A stretch of 64,000 nt of DNA from Circinella minor. Its lineage: Eukaryota; Mucoromycota; Mucoromycetes; Mucorales; Lichtheimiaceae. This document shows, piece after piece, positions 22,969 through 35,866 of the stretch. The stretch covers positions 1-64,000 of the forward strand of contig JAEPRB010000124.1 of assembly GCA_016758965.1 (NCBI GenBank), in the 5' to 3' direction. Numbering within the stretch: the first letter of the stretch is position 1; each line of letters begins with the position of its first letter. The notes under the pieces were generated by a model, which saw nothing but the letters and a program-made list of their open reading frames with translations, did not search any database and was not told the origin of the DNA. The position numbers were made by a program, and so were the translations under genes.

Positions 22969-25251
22969 ATGCAGAATGAAACACAATACTCTTCATCCCC
23001 TTGGAATCAATTACAAGGCTTGAAAGATTCTCTTCCACCAGAAATTGATGACGCTGGTAATGTTGAATACAAAGTAAGTTCCTGAAACTTTTTTTTAATA
23101 AGTTATTTGATTTGTTTTTGTTTTTCATTTTAAGTGACCAAAGAATCCTTTCAAAAACAGTTGAAATTAGTGGATCCATCCATAGAACGACTAGATCATT
23201 TAATAACACAAATGAAATGGAGGTATATATAAAATATTATGATTATTATTGTATTGGACTGTGACTAAGAGTCTGGAGGAGTTTTTTAATAAAATATGTG
23301 TATGTCTTGTAATATCAGATTATCGGAAGGAGACGGAGAAGCAATGTATGAACTTGGTGTTGATGATGACGGTACTTTAGTGGGTATTGTATATACACAT
23401 TTTACAGATTCGTTTATAATACTATTTGAACCTTTTTATAATTGGATCAATTGACACACTATATTATTAAACTGCAACGATAAATTTCATGATTTTATTT
23501 ATATCTAGGGTTATCTGCAGAAGAGATGTCAGCATCTATGAATACGTTACGACAAATGGCAAACGCATTGAATGCCGACGTATTGATTCTTAGAGAGCTT
23601 ACAATGGATCAATTTGGTCGACAAGAAGCTCAAAAATCATTTAAAGTATTAGAAGCATTAATACGTAAACGCCCAAAAGATCAGCAACAGCAGTTTACCG
23701 ATATTCGAATAGCTATGCTTGGTGGTCATGGTGAAGGCAAATCCACGTTGCTAGGTTACATCACTCATGGTGTTCAAGATAATGGACGTGGAAGGGCTCG
23801 ACTTAGTTGTGCTCGCCATAGACATGAAATTGAATCAGGTCGAACATCCTCCATATCCCACGAAATTATTGGTTATGATTCTGAAGGAAAACTGATAAAC
23901 TATGCCACTACTAATATCAGCACGTGGGAACAAATTTGTGAAGTGAGCACCAAAGTTATAACATTTTTGGATTTATGTGGCCATGCCAAATATTTACGTA
24001 CGACGATCTCTGGTATGACAGGTTATTCCCCAGATTATGCAGCTCTAGTCTTATCAGCGACTATGAATGGAACGTCGGAAATGGCTCGTGAGCATTTATC
24101 ATTAGCAGTCATGTTAGACATCCCTGTGTTTGTGATTGTTACCAAAGTGGATGTGGCTTCACGTGATCAACTAAAACGTTCATTGAATTCGTTAGTTCAG
24201 TTGCTTAGAGCACCTGGTATGAACAAGGTACCAGTAATTGTTCGTGGTGAAAATGATTTTGGATCGTGTGCTTCTCATTTAGCAAGAGGTGGGCCTGAGA
24301 TACCTATTTTTTTGGCTTCGAATGTCACGGGAACCAATATTGATTTACTTGAGCGATTTTTCAACTTTTTACCTAAACCCACACAGCACTATGATGCTCT
24401 TCTAGAGGAGCCAGTAGAATTTCAAGTGGAGGAAGTGTATTCATTATCAGGTATATATTTATATACACAGTTTATATTGAAAGGAGAGAAACTGATAAAG
24501 GAAGTGATATATAGTCTTGTTACTAAAAAAAATCTGTATATAATTGCTTTTTTCAGATATTGGACCTGTGGTAGGAGGGGTTTTACGACGTGGTAGAATT
24601 AATATTCGCGAGGATGCAATACGACGAACATATCATCTTGGACCTGATAATACTGGAACCTTTATCAAAGTCACTGTTGAGTCAATACATCGACATCGAG
24701 TACCGACGCATTATGTGCATTGTGGGGAAGCAGCAACACTCGCCATTCGATCTACAGATATTGATAACCGTGATTTCCGGATACAACGTGGAATGGTATT
24801 ACTTGGTACAGATATACCAACAAGTTATTATGAATTTGAGGCAGATTTGATTGTTTTATACCATCCTACCGGGGTTACTACTGGCACGTGTGGTATGGTT
24901 CATTCTGGATCAGTACGACAACGTGCACGTATTATTTCTATATTATCTAGCAATAAAATCGGCCACGAAATCTCCTCATCTTCATTATCCACATCAATAT
25001 CAACATCATCGGCGTCAGAAAGATCTTTATCATCAACAATCTATAAGAAAGAAGAGTATCTAACGACTCAAAGCTCCAACAATCACAGCGGTAATGGAGA
25101 CAACCGAATAATTGTCTCTGGTAGTGAAGGTCGCTGTATTTTGCGTTTCATGAATGAGCCCAAGTATATTTGTAATGGAGCACAGATTTTGTTTATGGAG
25201 GGAAAAGCAAAATGTTTAGGACGTATAACACGATTATTAAACGCCAGTTGA
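22969..25251 (+). CDS. GTPBP1/GTPBP2-family translational GTPase
   Basis: A GTPase of the elongation-factor class related to eEF1A and Hbs1; animal GTPBP1/GTPBP2 act in ribosome-stalling rescue and mRNA surveillance. Exons 22969-23073, 23161-23222, 23319-23383, 23509-24450 and 24557-25251 encode 622 aa. G1 is GGHGEGKST (about 149-157), followed by the family hallmark LGYITHGVQDNGRGRARLS and HEIESGRTSSISHEIIGYDS. G3 is FLDLCGHAKYL (Asp about 232), and G4 is TKVD (about 289-292). SNVTGTNIDLLERF and two beta-barrel regions follow (DIGPVVGGVLRRG; RGMVLLG). A Ser-rich insert interrupts the last barrel. The G1 and G3 loops are closer to GTPBP2, as I remember it, than to GTPBP1. A T-run of 31 lies 72 bp after the stop. 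Confidence 0.9.
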
Positions 25252-25321
25252 CCAAAAAAAAGTAACAGAATTTATTCTCTTCGTCATTCACCATTCCTCA
25301 ATAGGTTTTTAGAACCTTTGA

Positions 25322-25355
<34 letters not shown>

Positions 25356-27939
25356 AATGAGGGAGGGAAGACCTTTTTTTTCCCTCTTATTTTGTGAGAG
25401 TTGTAATTGATTTTTATTGTTTAGTAACAAATTTGCTTTAGATCACATTATATTTAAAAAATGATAATAATATTAAGTTTCTATTTGTTTCCGATCTTTT
25501 ACAAGTGCATTCCTGGGAAAGTTAATAGTGATTTGTTGGTTATTCAGCTAATTACCAAGAACAATATTGTTATTGTTATTGTTGCTGATTTGCTTAATAA
25601 AGAATGTACTAAATCAAGAAGACTTGCGTATTTATTATCAGTAATAGAGTATTGGTAACAACAGCAAGTTATATAATAAATTCCTTTCAATTGAGAATAA
25701 CGGAAGATTTGTTTCCATAGTATATATGAATACTATAAAATTAATGCTGAATTATTAATAAAGTATTATTACGTTGTTATTCTTTTTTGGGGGAGGAATT
25801 AACCGAGAATGAATGAAACATCACAGATTATTTATCGTCAAAAAAAAGCTTTATAGATAATTATTAAAAAATGGACCAAGGGCTTAAAAAACAACAAGCT
25901 TTTTTTTTCTTATTTATTAATGCCAATAAACTGGGGTTTTTCCAACAATACAATATATCAATGACGACCAATTTTCTTTTAATTTAGAGAGAAGATCCCA
26001 AAAAAGTTTAGAGAAGATATGTCGTCCTTTCTTTTTTCTTTTTACGGCCCATAGTATCGACATATCCAATTGTTAGAAAAACACCTAGAAATTGAAGACA
26101 ACAACAGTTAACTGTGTTTTGTGCTTTTTTACTTGCTATTTTTACACTAATCCTTATTTGTGCATAAAAGCAACAAGTATCGGCGATATCTAATACTTTT
26201 GGTCAAATAGAAAAATAATAATATACATGCTAGAGCAAATTATTATCTGCATCTTTAATATAGTATTGATTAATGCTTTATTATTATAAGAATTATGAGC
26301 AAAAAGGTTATGCTAATCGGGGCTACAACGGGGGTGACGACAACGACAACAACCCTAATGATTAAAAAAAAAGTCGTAAAAACTATAATCATAATTTGAA
26401 TAATAATGTTTTGATAACGAATAGCAAAAAAGGAACAAACTTTTTCTTTTTTTGCTGTTGTTGGTTCATCTTCAAAATGATCAACAATCAAAAACAACAA
26501 ACTTGTTATTTTTCTTTATTGTATTTGGGTCCACTTTACACTTTTTACAGTCCCCCCCCTCATCACTTTTCTTATCCCCTTAAATACATAATTTCAGGTA
26601 AAGAACTTGGCGGTTTTTTTCTATTGGTTATTCCTGGGTATGTCTATGATTAGAGGTATAATTATAATATATAGATCATCATCCTGGTAAATAATTAACA
26701 TCATTGTAGCATATCAATACATTAAAAAAATAAATCATACAACTAGATACATATATTTTACTTATACTAATGGTTGATGTATTTTAATTTTTAACTTTAT
26801 GTTCAATCCCATTTTTTTTAGTTGAAAAGAGTTGTGTAAAAAATCTGTGCACTGTGAAAATCCACGGGTGTCAAGCAAAGCTGAAATAAGGGATGCGCCA
26901 ACAAACAGATAATGAAAATCCCATGATGAAAAACGGTAAAAAGAGAAAAATCTCTATTCTAGTGTAAAGTTTACGTTTTTTTTTGTATAGAGCCATAAAG
27001 TGATTTGTTTTTTTTCTCCTATTATAACATGGTATACACACGGTTCCTTTTTTTGTCTTCTTTCTCCATATTTTATTAAATCCGTCTCTCCCCCCAAAAA
27101 AATTAGAGCAGTGTGCTTTTAAGGTTGGCTAAACAATAATAGTCTTCTTTCCATATTTCATTATCTTTTAATAAATTATATATAACTACCTGTTTTGCAT
27201 GTGTTTAGATAATACCAATTTTTTAATTATCTTTCAAAAAATATACTTTTCAAACAGATCTACGTATATTTCATTGCTTCTCCATGTAATATATAAGCTA
27301 TCCCAATAAAAAAAAACTCCCGGTTGGTGGTTGTAGATGAATTACACCCCATAAACTAATGATATAATACTAAGTCTATTTATTATATACGATCATTATT
27401 TTCTATTTACTGAGTCAATTACCAACTCCATACAATCCTTATTTTCTTTGTTTCTTGTAAAATCCCGATCTATCAAATGTCGTTATTCTCCTGTTGCTTA
27501 TTGATTTATGATAAAGTAAATAACTGATTGTTTAAAGAACACTATGCACTTCGAAAACGATAGAAAAAAAAAGATTAAATAAAAAAGTATATAAGAGAAG
27601 TGACTGTGATACATATAACTTCCCCTAAAGAAGAAACTTAAAATCTTAAATATTTGCGCCTGAAACGGACGAATTCCACTGAAATGGTATAGAATAAGAA
27701 CAAAACTTGTGTATACACACCTACCTGCTTTTTTCAATATCTCATTTTTTTTTGTAAAAGGGTCAATTACTGAACTTGTTTTTAAAAACTAAAACTGAAC
27801 ATTGTGAACACTATTTTTTTCCCATTCATGTTATTATCCATACTATGATAAAGTTAATAATAGTTAAATATCAACACCGTAGTTAATAATCGACTTGTTA
27901 TAAATTTCTTGAATCAATTCGTATTATTAAAGAAGTTTA

Positions 27940-28514
27940 CTATCGTTTCTTTTTTTTCCTTTTTGGGCTATCCCCCCCAAAAAAGTTGATCTCCTTGTCA
28001 TCGTCAATAAAGGAACTTGAAAAATACATTATTCTTTCTTCAGTCGGGGCAAAATGTGTGTGTTCTATAGCTGATAATGCATCCCGGGGGGTTCGAGAAA
28101 AATGATCCAATGCTGGGGTGATACTATGTAGTAGCAATAATGAACTAAAAAAAAATTCTCGCTTTAACGGTTTTCCAATACATTTTTCCCAGTTTTTCAG
28201 AAGCTTAAAGATCCCTGAAATTCTAAATACTTAAAAAACAATACATATGTATATACATTCGTACACATAGCTTAGGTATAATATGCTTTTTTTGCACACC
28301 GTTAAAAAAGAACCGGTCTTAAATTGAAAATGATGGTGATAATTCTTTGTTTTTAGGAGAAGAGTGGTTTTTTTTAGTGAAAATGTAGTATTAATATAAC
28401 AAAAGTATTATTATACTGTTATTACCTTTGTTTCCTTCTCAACCCCCAATAAATAGATCCCTTTTTATTCTGAACCCTCGAGAGCGCGCGAACAAAACAA
28501 AAACCGAGTATCCC
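27940..28514 (-). CDS. Candidate exons of an unrecognised gene, no start found
   Basis: On the minus strand, 28222-27940 is open for 93 codons to a TAG. It contains ISGIFKLLKNWEKCIGKPLK, then HSITPALDHFSRTPRDALS, and ends in a basic KRKKKKR tail. A TTTAG acceptor precedes it. An upstream open exon, 28514-28426, with donor CAAAG/GTAATA joins in the correct phase and ends YWGLRRKQ. No start codon was found upstream. Against it: one C-run/A-run tract of the type common in the non-coding flanks lies inside the frame. No family is recognised. Confidence 0.27.
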
Positions 28515-31500
28515 CTACTTCTTATTCTCACATCATCATCCTTCCTTGTTCATTCACATTATATTAACATCCATCCTTTTTTCTTCCCCTCTTTTTTATC
28601 CTATCTTTTTTTCCCTCTCCTCGTTTTTGAAGTTGTTAGTCAGTACCTTAATAACTTATTTTTGTTTTAACCCTTATCACTTAATACCCCTAGCTTTTTT
28701 CTTAAAAAAAATTATTTGGATTTACGGAAAAAAAAAGTTACAGTTAATTACTATATTCTTGAAATGACGCCGAGAGCCAAGAAATAACAAACAATAATAT
28801 CATTTTGGTCGATCGATTGTATAACTTTTTTTTTTGGTAAGTTGAAGAAGAAACTATCAGAATTAATTGCTTACTATAGTTTTTAGCATTCCTTCTTTTT
28901 CAAGCATGGATATGTGCACATATTTTTTCCTGCTTTCCTGATCTCTGTCTTTTCCATTATTTTTCTCCCCCCCGGAAAAATCAAATTTAAGCTAAATACC
29001 GGAAATAAAAAGAAATGAAGATCGTTTGTTTCATCAGAATATAATAAAAAATGGGGGAGAGACAATCCATTGGCGTTATTGTTCTTAATTTGTTATTAAA
29101 TTATTGAGGGGTGGTAAAGAAGAATAAAATATGTTTTAATTAGACAACACGAGTTATTTTTTTTCATAACGAAAAAAAAGGGTATTTACGCATGTATGCG
29201 TTTATACATCACATAAATATATATAGTCACATTTATGATATAAAAATTTAAGTTTTTGCGACTCTGAAAGAAAAATTATTATTTTTATAGTCATAAAAAT
29301 AGATAATAACTTATTATAAGATTGAATAAAAAAGAAGAATAGTGATGTATGTTGCTGTATTTTTCACTTTGATGTTTTCGACAACTTTTTTTTCAAGAAT
29401 GGAAAGTGATTCTTCTTAGTTACCAATAGTGGATTACGCGCGCTTTTTTTTGCTATTATTATTTACCCCACATTTTTTCTTTCACTGAGAATAGTAAAAT
29501 ATCGAAATTAAGCAATATCATATAAAAAAAGGAGTAAGTTAACTTTATTTTGGGGGGAGAGGAGGGGGGAAAATTAAAGGTATGTAAGTTGAATTGGTTG
29601 TAATTTTGATAAAAAATAGGAACCAAATGCATAATTTTGTTTTGTTCTTTCCCAAGAGAAGGAAAAGAAGGAATGAAAAGAGGGGGGAGAGAATTTTTTT
29701 TCTTGATTTAAGGATTTGAGCATATTGTTTTTCTTTTATTTACAAAGTTTCTTTTTGATACACACACACACACATATATATATATGGTTTAAATAAAATT
29801 AAAAAAAAGGCGGGTGATAAGGATAGTGATTCTAATTTTGTCATGCATAATTACCCTTTTTTTCTTTTCCCTCCCCCCCTAAAAAAATGGGGTTTGACCA
29901 ATTTTTTTTAAAAATGCAAAAAAAGTTTTTTTTTTCTTTGCGAAGGTTGGGGGGGGGGTTGAATGAAGAAGAGAAAGTAAACAATGTTAGTTTACCCATT
30001 CGGCATTGTTTGATACCGAAATTAAGTTGATGTCATGAAAAAAGAGAAATATGTTGGCATAAATAAAAAAGGATCATATCGAACTCAACACTATCCATTT
30101 AAGACGAAACAATTCATAGAAACAAAGGTCAAAAAAAAGAAGGGAAGTTGTTACCTAGCATTATAATCATATAATTTGCACTATTCTATTAATATTATTT
30201 ACTCCATACTTAGTAGGTATCCATGGCGATAGTTATTATGTGAAGTATTACCATGGAAAACAAGATAAAAATAACGTGATTTCAAAAAAAAGAAATACAC
30301 GTGGCATTAACACAATACATTGTATACAAATGTAAATAAATATATTTGACTAAGTCTACTATGAACCTTCCTGAAATTAAAATAAAAAACAGTTTCTATA
30401 CACCAAAAAAAATCGATACGCAAAACATGAAATATACTCTTAGTGAGACATGTATATTTTATTCTTCTTGATATATGTGGATGTTACGTGAATTCTAACG
30501 TAACGTTGCATAAAATTACTTGTACCAAATTGAATTCTTATTAAAAAAAGCTTATATTGTTTTAGTAGAAGGTAATTTTTAATAAAATAAACTTATTTAA
30601 ACATGTGATGAAACATAAGACAAAAATGTGTTTATGTCATTTTTGAATCGTGAAAAATGATGATATAATAGTTTATAAAAATGTCTCACCATCAGTTTAC
30701 CACTAATGTAGAAACATAAAAATAAAGAATTTTAGGTTCTTCTTTTTCACTCTAATATCATTGATGTATATACTGGTGCATTGTTAAAAAAGTTTAAACT
30801 ATTTCTTATCGAATAAAATAGAAGGTTTCACTTTTTCTATAAAATTACGTCACGTCTTTTTAAAAAATTGATTTTATAGTCTAAATTTAATGTAATATGG
30901 AAGAGGAGTTTTTCTTTTTTCATTAGAGGTATTAATAAACAATTTCTTGTTTTTGCTACTATATATACCATTGTACAACATTCCTTAAAAAGAATTACTG
31001 AAATATAATAAGATGATCGAATGCTTAGCTTTTTTACACGCGATAATAATCGTCGGCTCTTAGAAGAACGTTTTTTTTTTCATTGACCACTTTTCTAATC
31101 TTCATGAACGTCAAATAAATAAATTTTATGACATATAACAAAGTCAGCATCTGGGTAACACCACAAAAACATGGAAACTTACTTTGTATAGTTTGGTTAT
31201 TTTTTTTTTTTTTTTTGAAAAAAATAATGTATGCGATATAGATGTGTTGCTATACTTATAATCCAGTGCGACAGAACCATTCCCCAGGAGGCCCGAACAT
31301 CATTTTATTTTATTCTTATGACCCAACCGAAACAAGTATATAGAATCATAATCGCGTGATATTGGTTGGGATTTATTTAAGCTCTATTTTTTTTGCGGGC
31401 CATTCCATTTTTTTCATAGTCGTCGATCATTTTTTCATTTCTTTATATGGATTTTCCAGCACTAAAGCTACCCCCATTTTCTCTCCCCCCCCAAAAAAAA

Positions 31501-34500
31501 ATAAACATTTATTATAAATCTGATTTTATGGATTATCTTTTTTTTTTAAACTTGCAACAAAATATATTAATTTATAGTCGAGTAATTTTTTTAATAACAC
31601 TTAATTTTTGAACTAATATTTTTAGAGCAAATATAAAATATAGCGAGAGAATCATGAAGTTGTAAAACCAAGTAATTCATAGTAGTGCGAGATGTGGAGT
31701 TATTTTTTTGAGGAGCAAGAGAACCTGTGTGTGAATATGTATACTTTTTAGCTTTTCACAACAATATACTTCTCGGTCGATTGGGCCTTTTTATTTTTAT
31801 TATTAACATTTAAGCCTCCGTTCACTTTTGTTTTTGTTCTTTCTGAATTTGTGACACAAGGCAAAACGAGTTGAGTCAAAAAAAATATTATTATTTATAG
31901 AAAAAAAAGAAAAACAAAGAAAAGCATACGAAGGCTGAATGATATTATGTAAAGAACAGTTATATATATAGACCTCTATTGTTTTATAAAAAACAATTAT
32001 ATTCAATATTTATGTACCACTATCGATAATTTATTTCGGGCCCATTTTACCACCTTAACAACGACAAAGTAGTTTTCTGTTGTCATAGTTACGACTGAAT
32101 TAAAAAGTAACCAAAAATTAATGTTATTGCTTGTGTTGCCCCCAGGTCCCGGACTTAATCGGCAATTTACTCTTGGTGATCACACACATATATATATATT
32201 AATGCCAATATAAAGTTTTTAAGGTTTTTTTTTCGCCTCTATATTTTTTTTTTTAGTTTGGAACAGTTTTATGTGTGTGTGTAAGTGTTGATCTTTTTTA
32301 TTTTATTTTTTGCTCCGCTCCATGAATCGGCAATGAAAAAAATTAGACTTTTTCCATGTGTGCTGCATTTTTGGGGGTGTCTAAAAAAAAGGTAATATAA
32401 TAAAACAAAGAATGATTAACCCAAAAAAAAAATCATTTTTGGGGGGTAGAAGTAAAAAAGAAAAGAGGTTTTTATTTAGGAGTGTTTTTTTGGGGGGTAG
32501 ATGAAGGGGAAAATATAAAGGACCTTTTGTTCTTTATTTTTTTTCTTTATGCGCTGAGAAGAAAAAAAGCGTGCAAGTGTTTCACAAGGTAATACATATA
32601 AAAGGGTAAAATATTGAGTAACGCAACCTTGAGTTTGACAAGCTAATATAATAATATTATCCTTTTTTTCTGTTTGCCGTTTCTTAATCCCGCTTTTTTT
32701 TTGGCTTATAATATTACTATTTATTAAAGAACAATTTTTTTCATTCCTTTCAAAGATAATGAGTTAAAATAATCATATGAGAAAAGAATAGCTATCTTTT
32801 TTATATATAAAAATAATGAGCAAAATAAAAGATAATGACTATAATCAAATAATACTTTTTCTTTTCTTTATAATTTTTATAACATAATACTACAGAAAAG
32901 AAAAAGAAAAACCCTTTATTGCAAAATAAAAAAAGTCTGTCAAAGAACAAAAACGAACATGTAAGCCCCATGATGCACTCTATGCATATAAAGTTTGGGT
33001 TGGTCATGTGTATATTGATGATAATAAAGAACTCTTTTTTATTGGGGGGGGGTAGGGTTGGTAGCTTTTTAGAAGTGGGGGGGAGAGATAAAAGAAAAAA
33101 GTCTTATTGCTTTTTGTGTTGGCGACTATCCGAATTCATGCATTTTATGTTTAAATGACGACGCCATCTAACTTTTTTATTATTCCAGTGGATAGTGGCT
33201 GGTAATTATAGAAATAAAATATTCTCACTTTGTTTCTTTTGAGGGGAAGGCAACTTTCAACAAAAATAAACGATGATAAAAGGTTTTGAAAAAAGGGGGT
33301 TAAATATCTATATACATATATAAACTTACACTTTTTTTAGTATTTTTGGGGGTTAAAAAGCAGAGGATGATTAAAAGTAAAAAGCGGAGAGAAAGAAAAA
33401 ACTTTGATCACTTTTTTTTAAGAATGGATATAATTATGTTGTTGTTTTCCAAAGGGGTTTATTATTATATAGCCACGGCTTATACAGAGTATTTTGGTAG
33501 GGGCAAAGAAAAAAAACTTTTTTTTATTCTTTTTCTTGGGGGATTAGAAAAAACGAAATAGTAGAGAAAAGAGGGGGGGAGGAGACAGAAAGAAAGTGGG
33601 ATCGTGTTATGTTATATAAATATATATTTGTAGTGGACAAACATTCCTTTTCCATGCGAATTTTACTAACACACACACACACACATATATATATATACAC
33701 ATGTATACATATACTTAATTTAGCGTTATATTATAGCTCTTTTTTTAAAGAATGAAGGAAGAATACTAATAAAATATTATAATCAGATCGAAAAAGAATT
33801 AAGAATGTATACTTTTTCTTTTTTTCTGTAAAAATTAAAACTATGCTTTTTGTTTTCATTTGATCTTTTTTTTCATTTTAAAATGTTTTCAAAAGTCTAG
33901 ACTTTTTGTTTTCCCGCCATTTTCGAGTAATTGGTTTGGTTATTATAGTTTAGGGTGAAAATAGTGGATAATTAGTTTAGAAGATGTGTAAGAGTAACAG
34001 ATTTTTTAGAGAGTGTGTGTAAAAAAGGTTATATTTTATATAAAATGTAATATGATATTTTGGGTCTAAGTATTATGCAAAAAAGTTAACTAAGTTGACC
34101 CTTATAATAATAAAATGATTAAAAAGAAAGTAATAATAATGAAATAATAATAAATAATAATGATAATTTATTTTTCTTATAACAAGAAAATCATGGTCTA
34201 AACTTCTATCCCCCCCTTTTTTATTATTCTTCCTTGTTCCCCCCAGTGAACCTTAAAAATATATGATTTGCCCTTTTCTTAAAAAATGCTTTTTTAGTTT
34301 TTGCTGTTCAAATTCAGCATTTTTATTTATAAACTTTAAACCAGATAGTGTGTGTATAATTATTGTAAAAAAAATGTATGTGTATGTGCTATGTTGTTGT
34401 ATGTGGTCTCGACTCCTACAAGGATGGGGAATCAAGATTTTGCCCGATTCGGAACAACCAAGGTTTTTTAGTGTTACACCCCCCAAAACCATAGTTTTCT

Positions 34501-34612
34501 TTTTTTTTTTTTTGCTGCCAAGAATGCTCAACGCATGCATGATGCTTTTTTATTTTTGTCCCTTTGAAAGATAAAATACGTTGATCAAAAAAAAAAAAAC
34601 TCATTCTCCTTT

Positions 34613-34620
34613 TATAAATA
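34613..34620 (+). promoter_or_regulatory. TATA box and pyrimidine-rich start region of the WOPR gene
   Basis: TATAAATA about 275 bp upstream of the WOPR ATG, followed at 34660-34770 by a dense CT-rich stretch. A TATA element ahead of a pyrimidine tract is the usual layout of regulated fungal promoters. A longer leader starting further upstream is not excluded. Confidence 0.5.
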
Positions 34621-34894
34621 GCAGGTCTGTTTGGCCGGAATCCCCACTTTTTTCTTCTTTTCTTTATTACTCTTTTCTCTCTCTCCTATATAAATATAAA
34701 TATCTTTTTTATTTTTTTTTCTTCTCACTCTCTCTATCCTCTTTCTCTCTTTCTTCTTTCTTTCTAAACTTTCCGTCACTCAAGATATATATCTGCATTC
34801 TTTATTATATATTTAACTTATCACCACCTTTTACAACATAACAACAGTATCACAGCAACATTGACAACGAAAAATCTATTTGAATTTATACATC

Positions 34895-35866
34895 ATGGAA
34901 ACATACGTCGGTTATATCAAGACTCCACAAGACGCTCTTATTGTATTCGAAGCTTGTCGACGAGGTCAACTAGATCGCGTGCAGCGTCGTCTTTCAACCA
35001 AAGAACGTATCCATATTCGATCTGGTTCAGTGTTTGCTTGGGATGAACGGGAAGCAGGTATGCGACGATGGACAGATGGCCGTACATGGTCACCTAGTCG
35101 CGTCCTCGGTAGCTTTTTAACTTATCGTGAATTAGACACAAAGCGCCGGCCTCGTCGTTCTTCCACTACTTCTACATCATCAGTCACTTCTTTACCTGCT
35201 GGTAGTAAAGCAGCCGCAGCATGTTCTTATAAACAAGACGGTTTGATTAAGCAAAGTTTCTCTATTTGTACTGCTGCAAACCAAAAGTTACATCTTATTT
35301 CTTATTATACCAAGACCGATGTTCTTACTGGACGTCTTAAACAACCTTCAGCCGATCCAATGCTCAGCCAAATTGTTGTGCCTAAAGGTTTATATCCAGA
35401 GCTTAATCCATTGGACACAAGCGGAGGTCATTCAGCTACCATTCACAACATGCGCCAAGCGTCGATGTCTTCTCCGACTTTACACAGTAATAAGACTTCA
35501 TGTCCTCCTTCACCTCCACCATCGCTTTCAAGTTCACCTATATCATCCGACGAAGATATGGTGATAGATTCTTCATCGTCATCTCCACCTCATTATGATC
35601 CTTATTATACAACAGCAACAAATGCTACAATCTCCTCCTCAACACAACAACAATCTGCATCTTCCTTCTGTCAATCTTTACCCCCTTTATACCCTCCAAC
35701 AACATCATCACCATCCCATTCTACAACAAATCTTTCTCGTTCACCACTACCATCAACATCTACTTCACCATTACTTCCCGTACAAGAAATCCCTATGAAT
35801 CATCGACAACGATCTTCTGAAGATCAACGTCAACTTAATGCTCTTCATGACCGTCTTCAATTATAA
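34895..35866 (+). CDS. WOPR-domain (Gti1/Pac2) transcription factor
   Basis: A DNA-binding regulator of the fungal WOPR family (Wor1, Ryp1, Gti1, Pac2, Sge1), which controls morphology, sporulation and host or nutrient responses. It is a single exon of 323 aa. The first WOPR half (1-85) reads METYVGYIKTPQDALIVFEA, then IHIRSGSVFAWDE and MRRWTDGRTWSPSRVLGSF. The second half (about 115-170) reads GLIKQSFSICTAANQKLHLI, SYYTKTDVLTGRL and PKGLYPEL. A Ser/Thr linker separates the halves, and the C-terminal 150 residues are Ser/Pro/Thr-rich low complexity with a short acidic patch (SSDEDMVIDSS), likely disordered. The ATG is followed directly by the conserved first WOPR strand, which settles the start. 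The gene stands alone, with no recognised gene for 9.6 kb upstream or 11.4 kb downstream. Confidence 0.95.
   Translation: METYVGYIKTPQDALIVFEACRRGQLDRVQRRLSTKERIHIRSGSVFAWDEREAGMRRWTDGRTWSPSRVLGSFLTYRELDTKRRPRRSSTTSTSSVTSLPAGSKAAAACSYKQDGLIKQSFSICTAANQKLHLISYYTKTDVLTGRLKQPSADPMLSQIVVPKGLYPELNPLDTSGGHSATIHNMRQASMSSPTLHSNKTSCPPSPPPSLSSSPISSDEDMVIDSSSSSPPHYDPYYTTATNATISSSTQQQSASSFCQSLPPLYPPTTSSPSHSTTNLSRSPLPSTSTSPLLPVQEIPMNHRQRSSEDQRQLNALHDRLQL

Larger units (their letters stand above)
25252..34894. other. 9.6-kb gene-poor region upstream of the WOPR gene
   Basis: No recognised gene. It contains a T-run of 31 (25324-25354), A/T homopolymers, AC/AT microsatellites (29760-29785; 33670-33700), and repeated C-run/A-run tracts (for example 27090-27102, 29871-29887, 31485-31501) with their reverse complements (32441, 32492, 33044, 33348). 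There are isolated GC-richer patches at about 31265-31340 and 32030-32165, and one open exon-like stretch at 27940-28514 (listed separately). The length suggests an extended regulatory region for the transcription factor, possibly with a long 5' leader or non-coding RNAs. No RNA gene could be identified. Confidence 0.65.

Noticed and set aside
25461..25658. A 65-codon frame just after the GTPase gene
   Set aside because: It has some coding-like character but no splice partners, no domain and strong Ile/Val/Leu bias from TTATTG repeats; not enough to call.
26296..26400. A short frame starting MSKKVMLIGATTG, with a Thr-run
   Set aside because: Only about 33 codons and dominated by an ACA/ACG repeat and A-runs; nothing supports translation.
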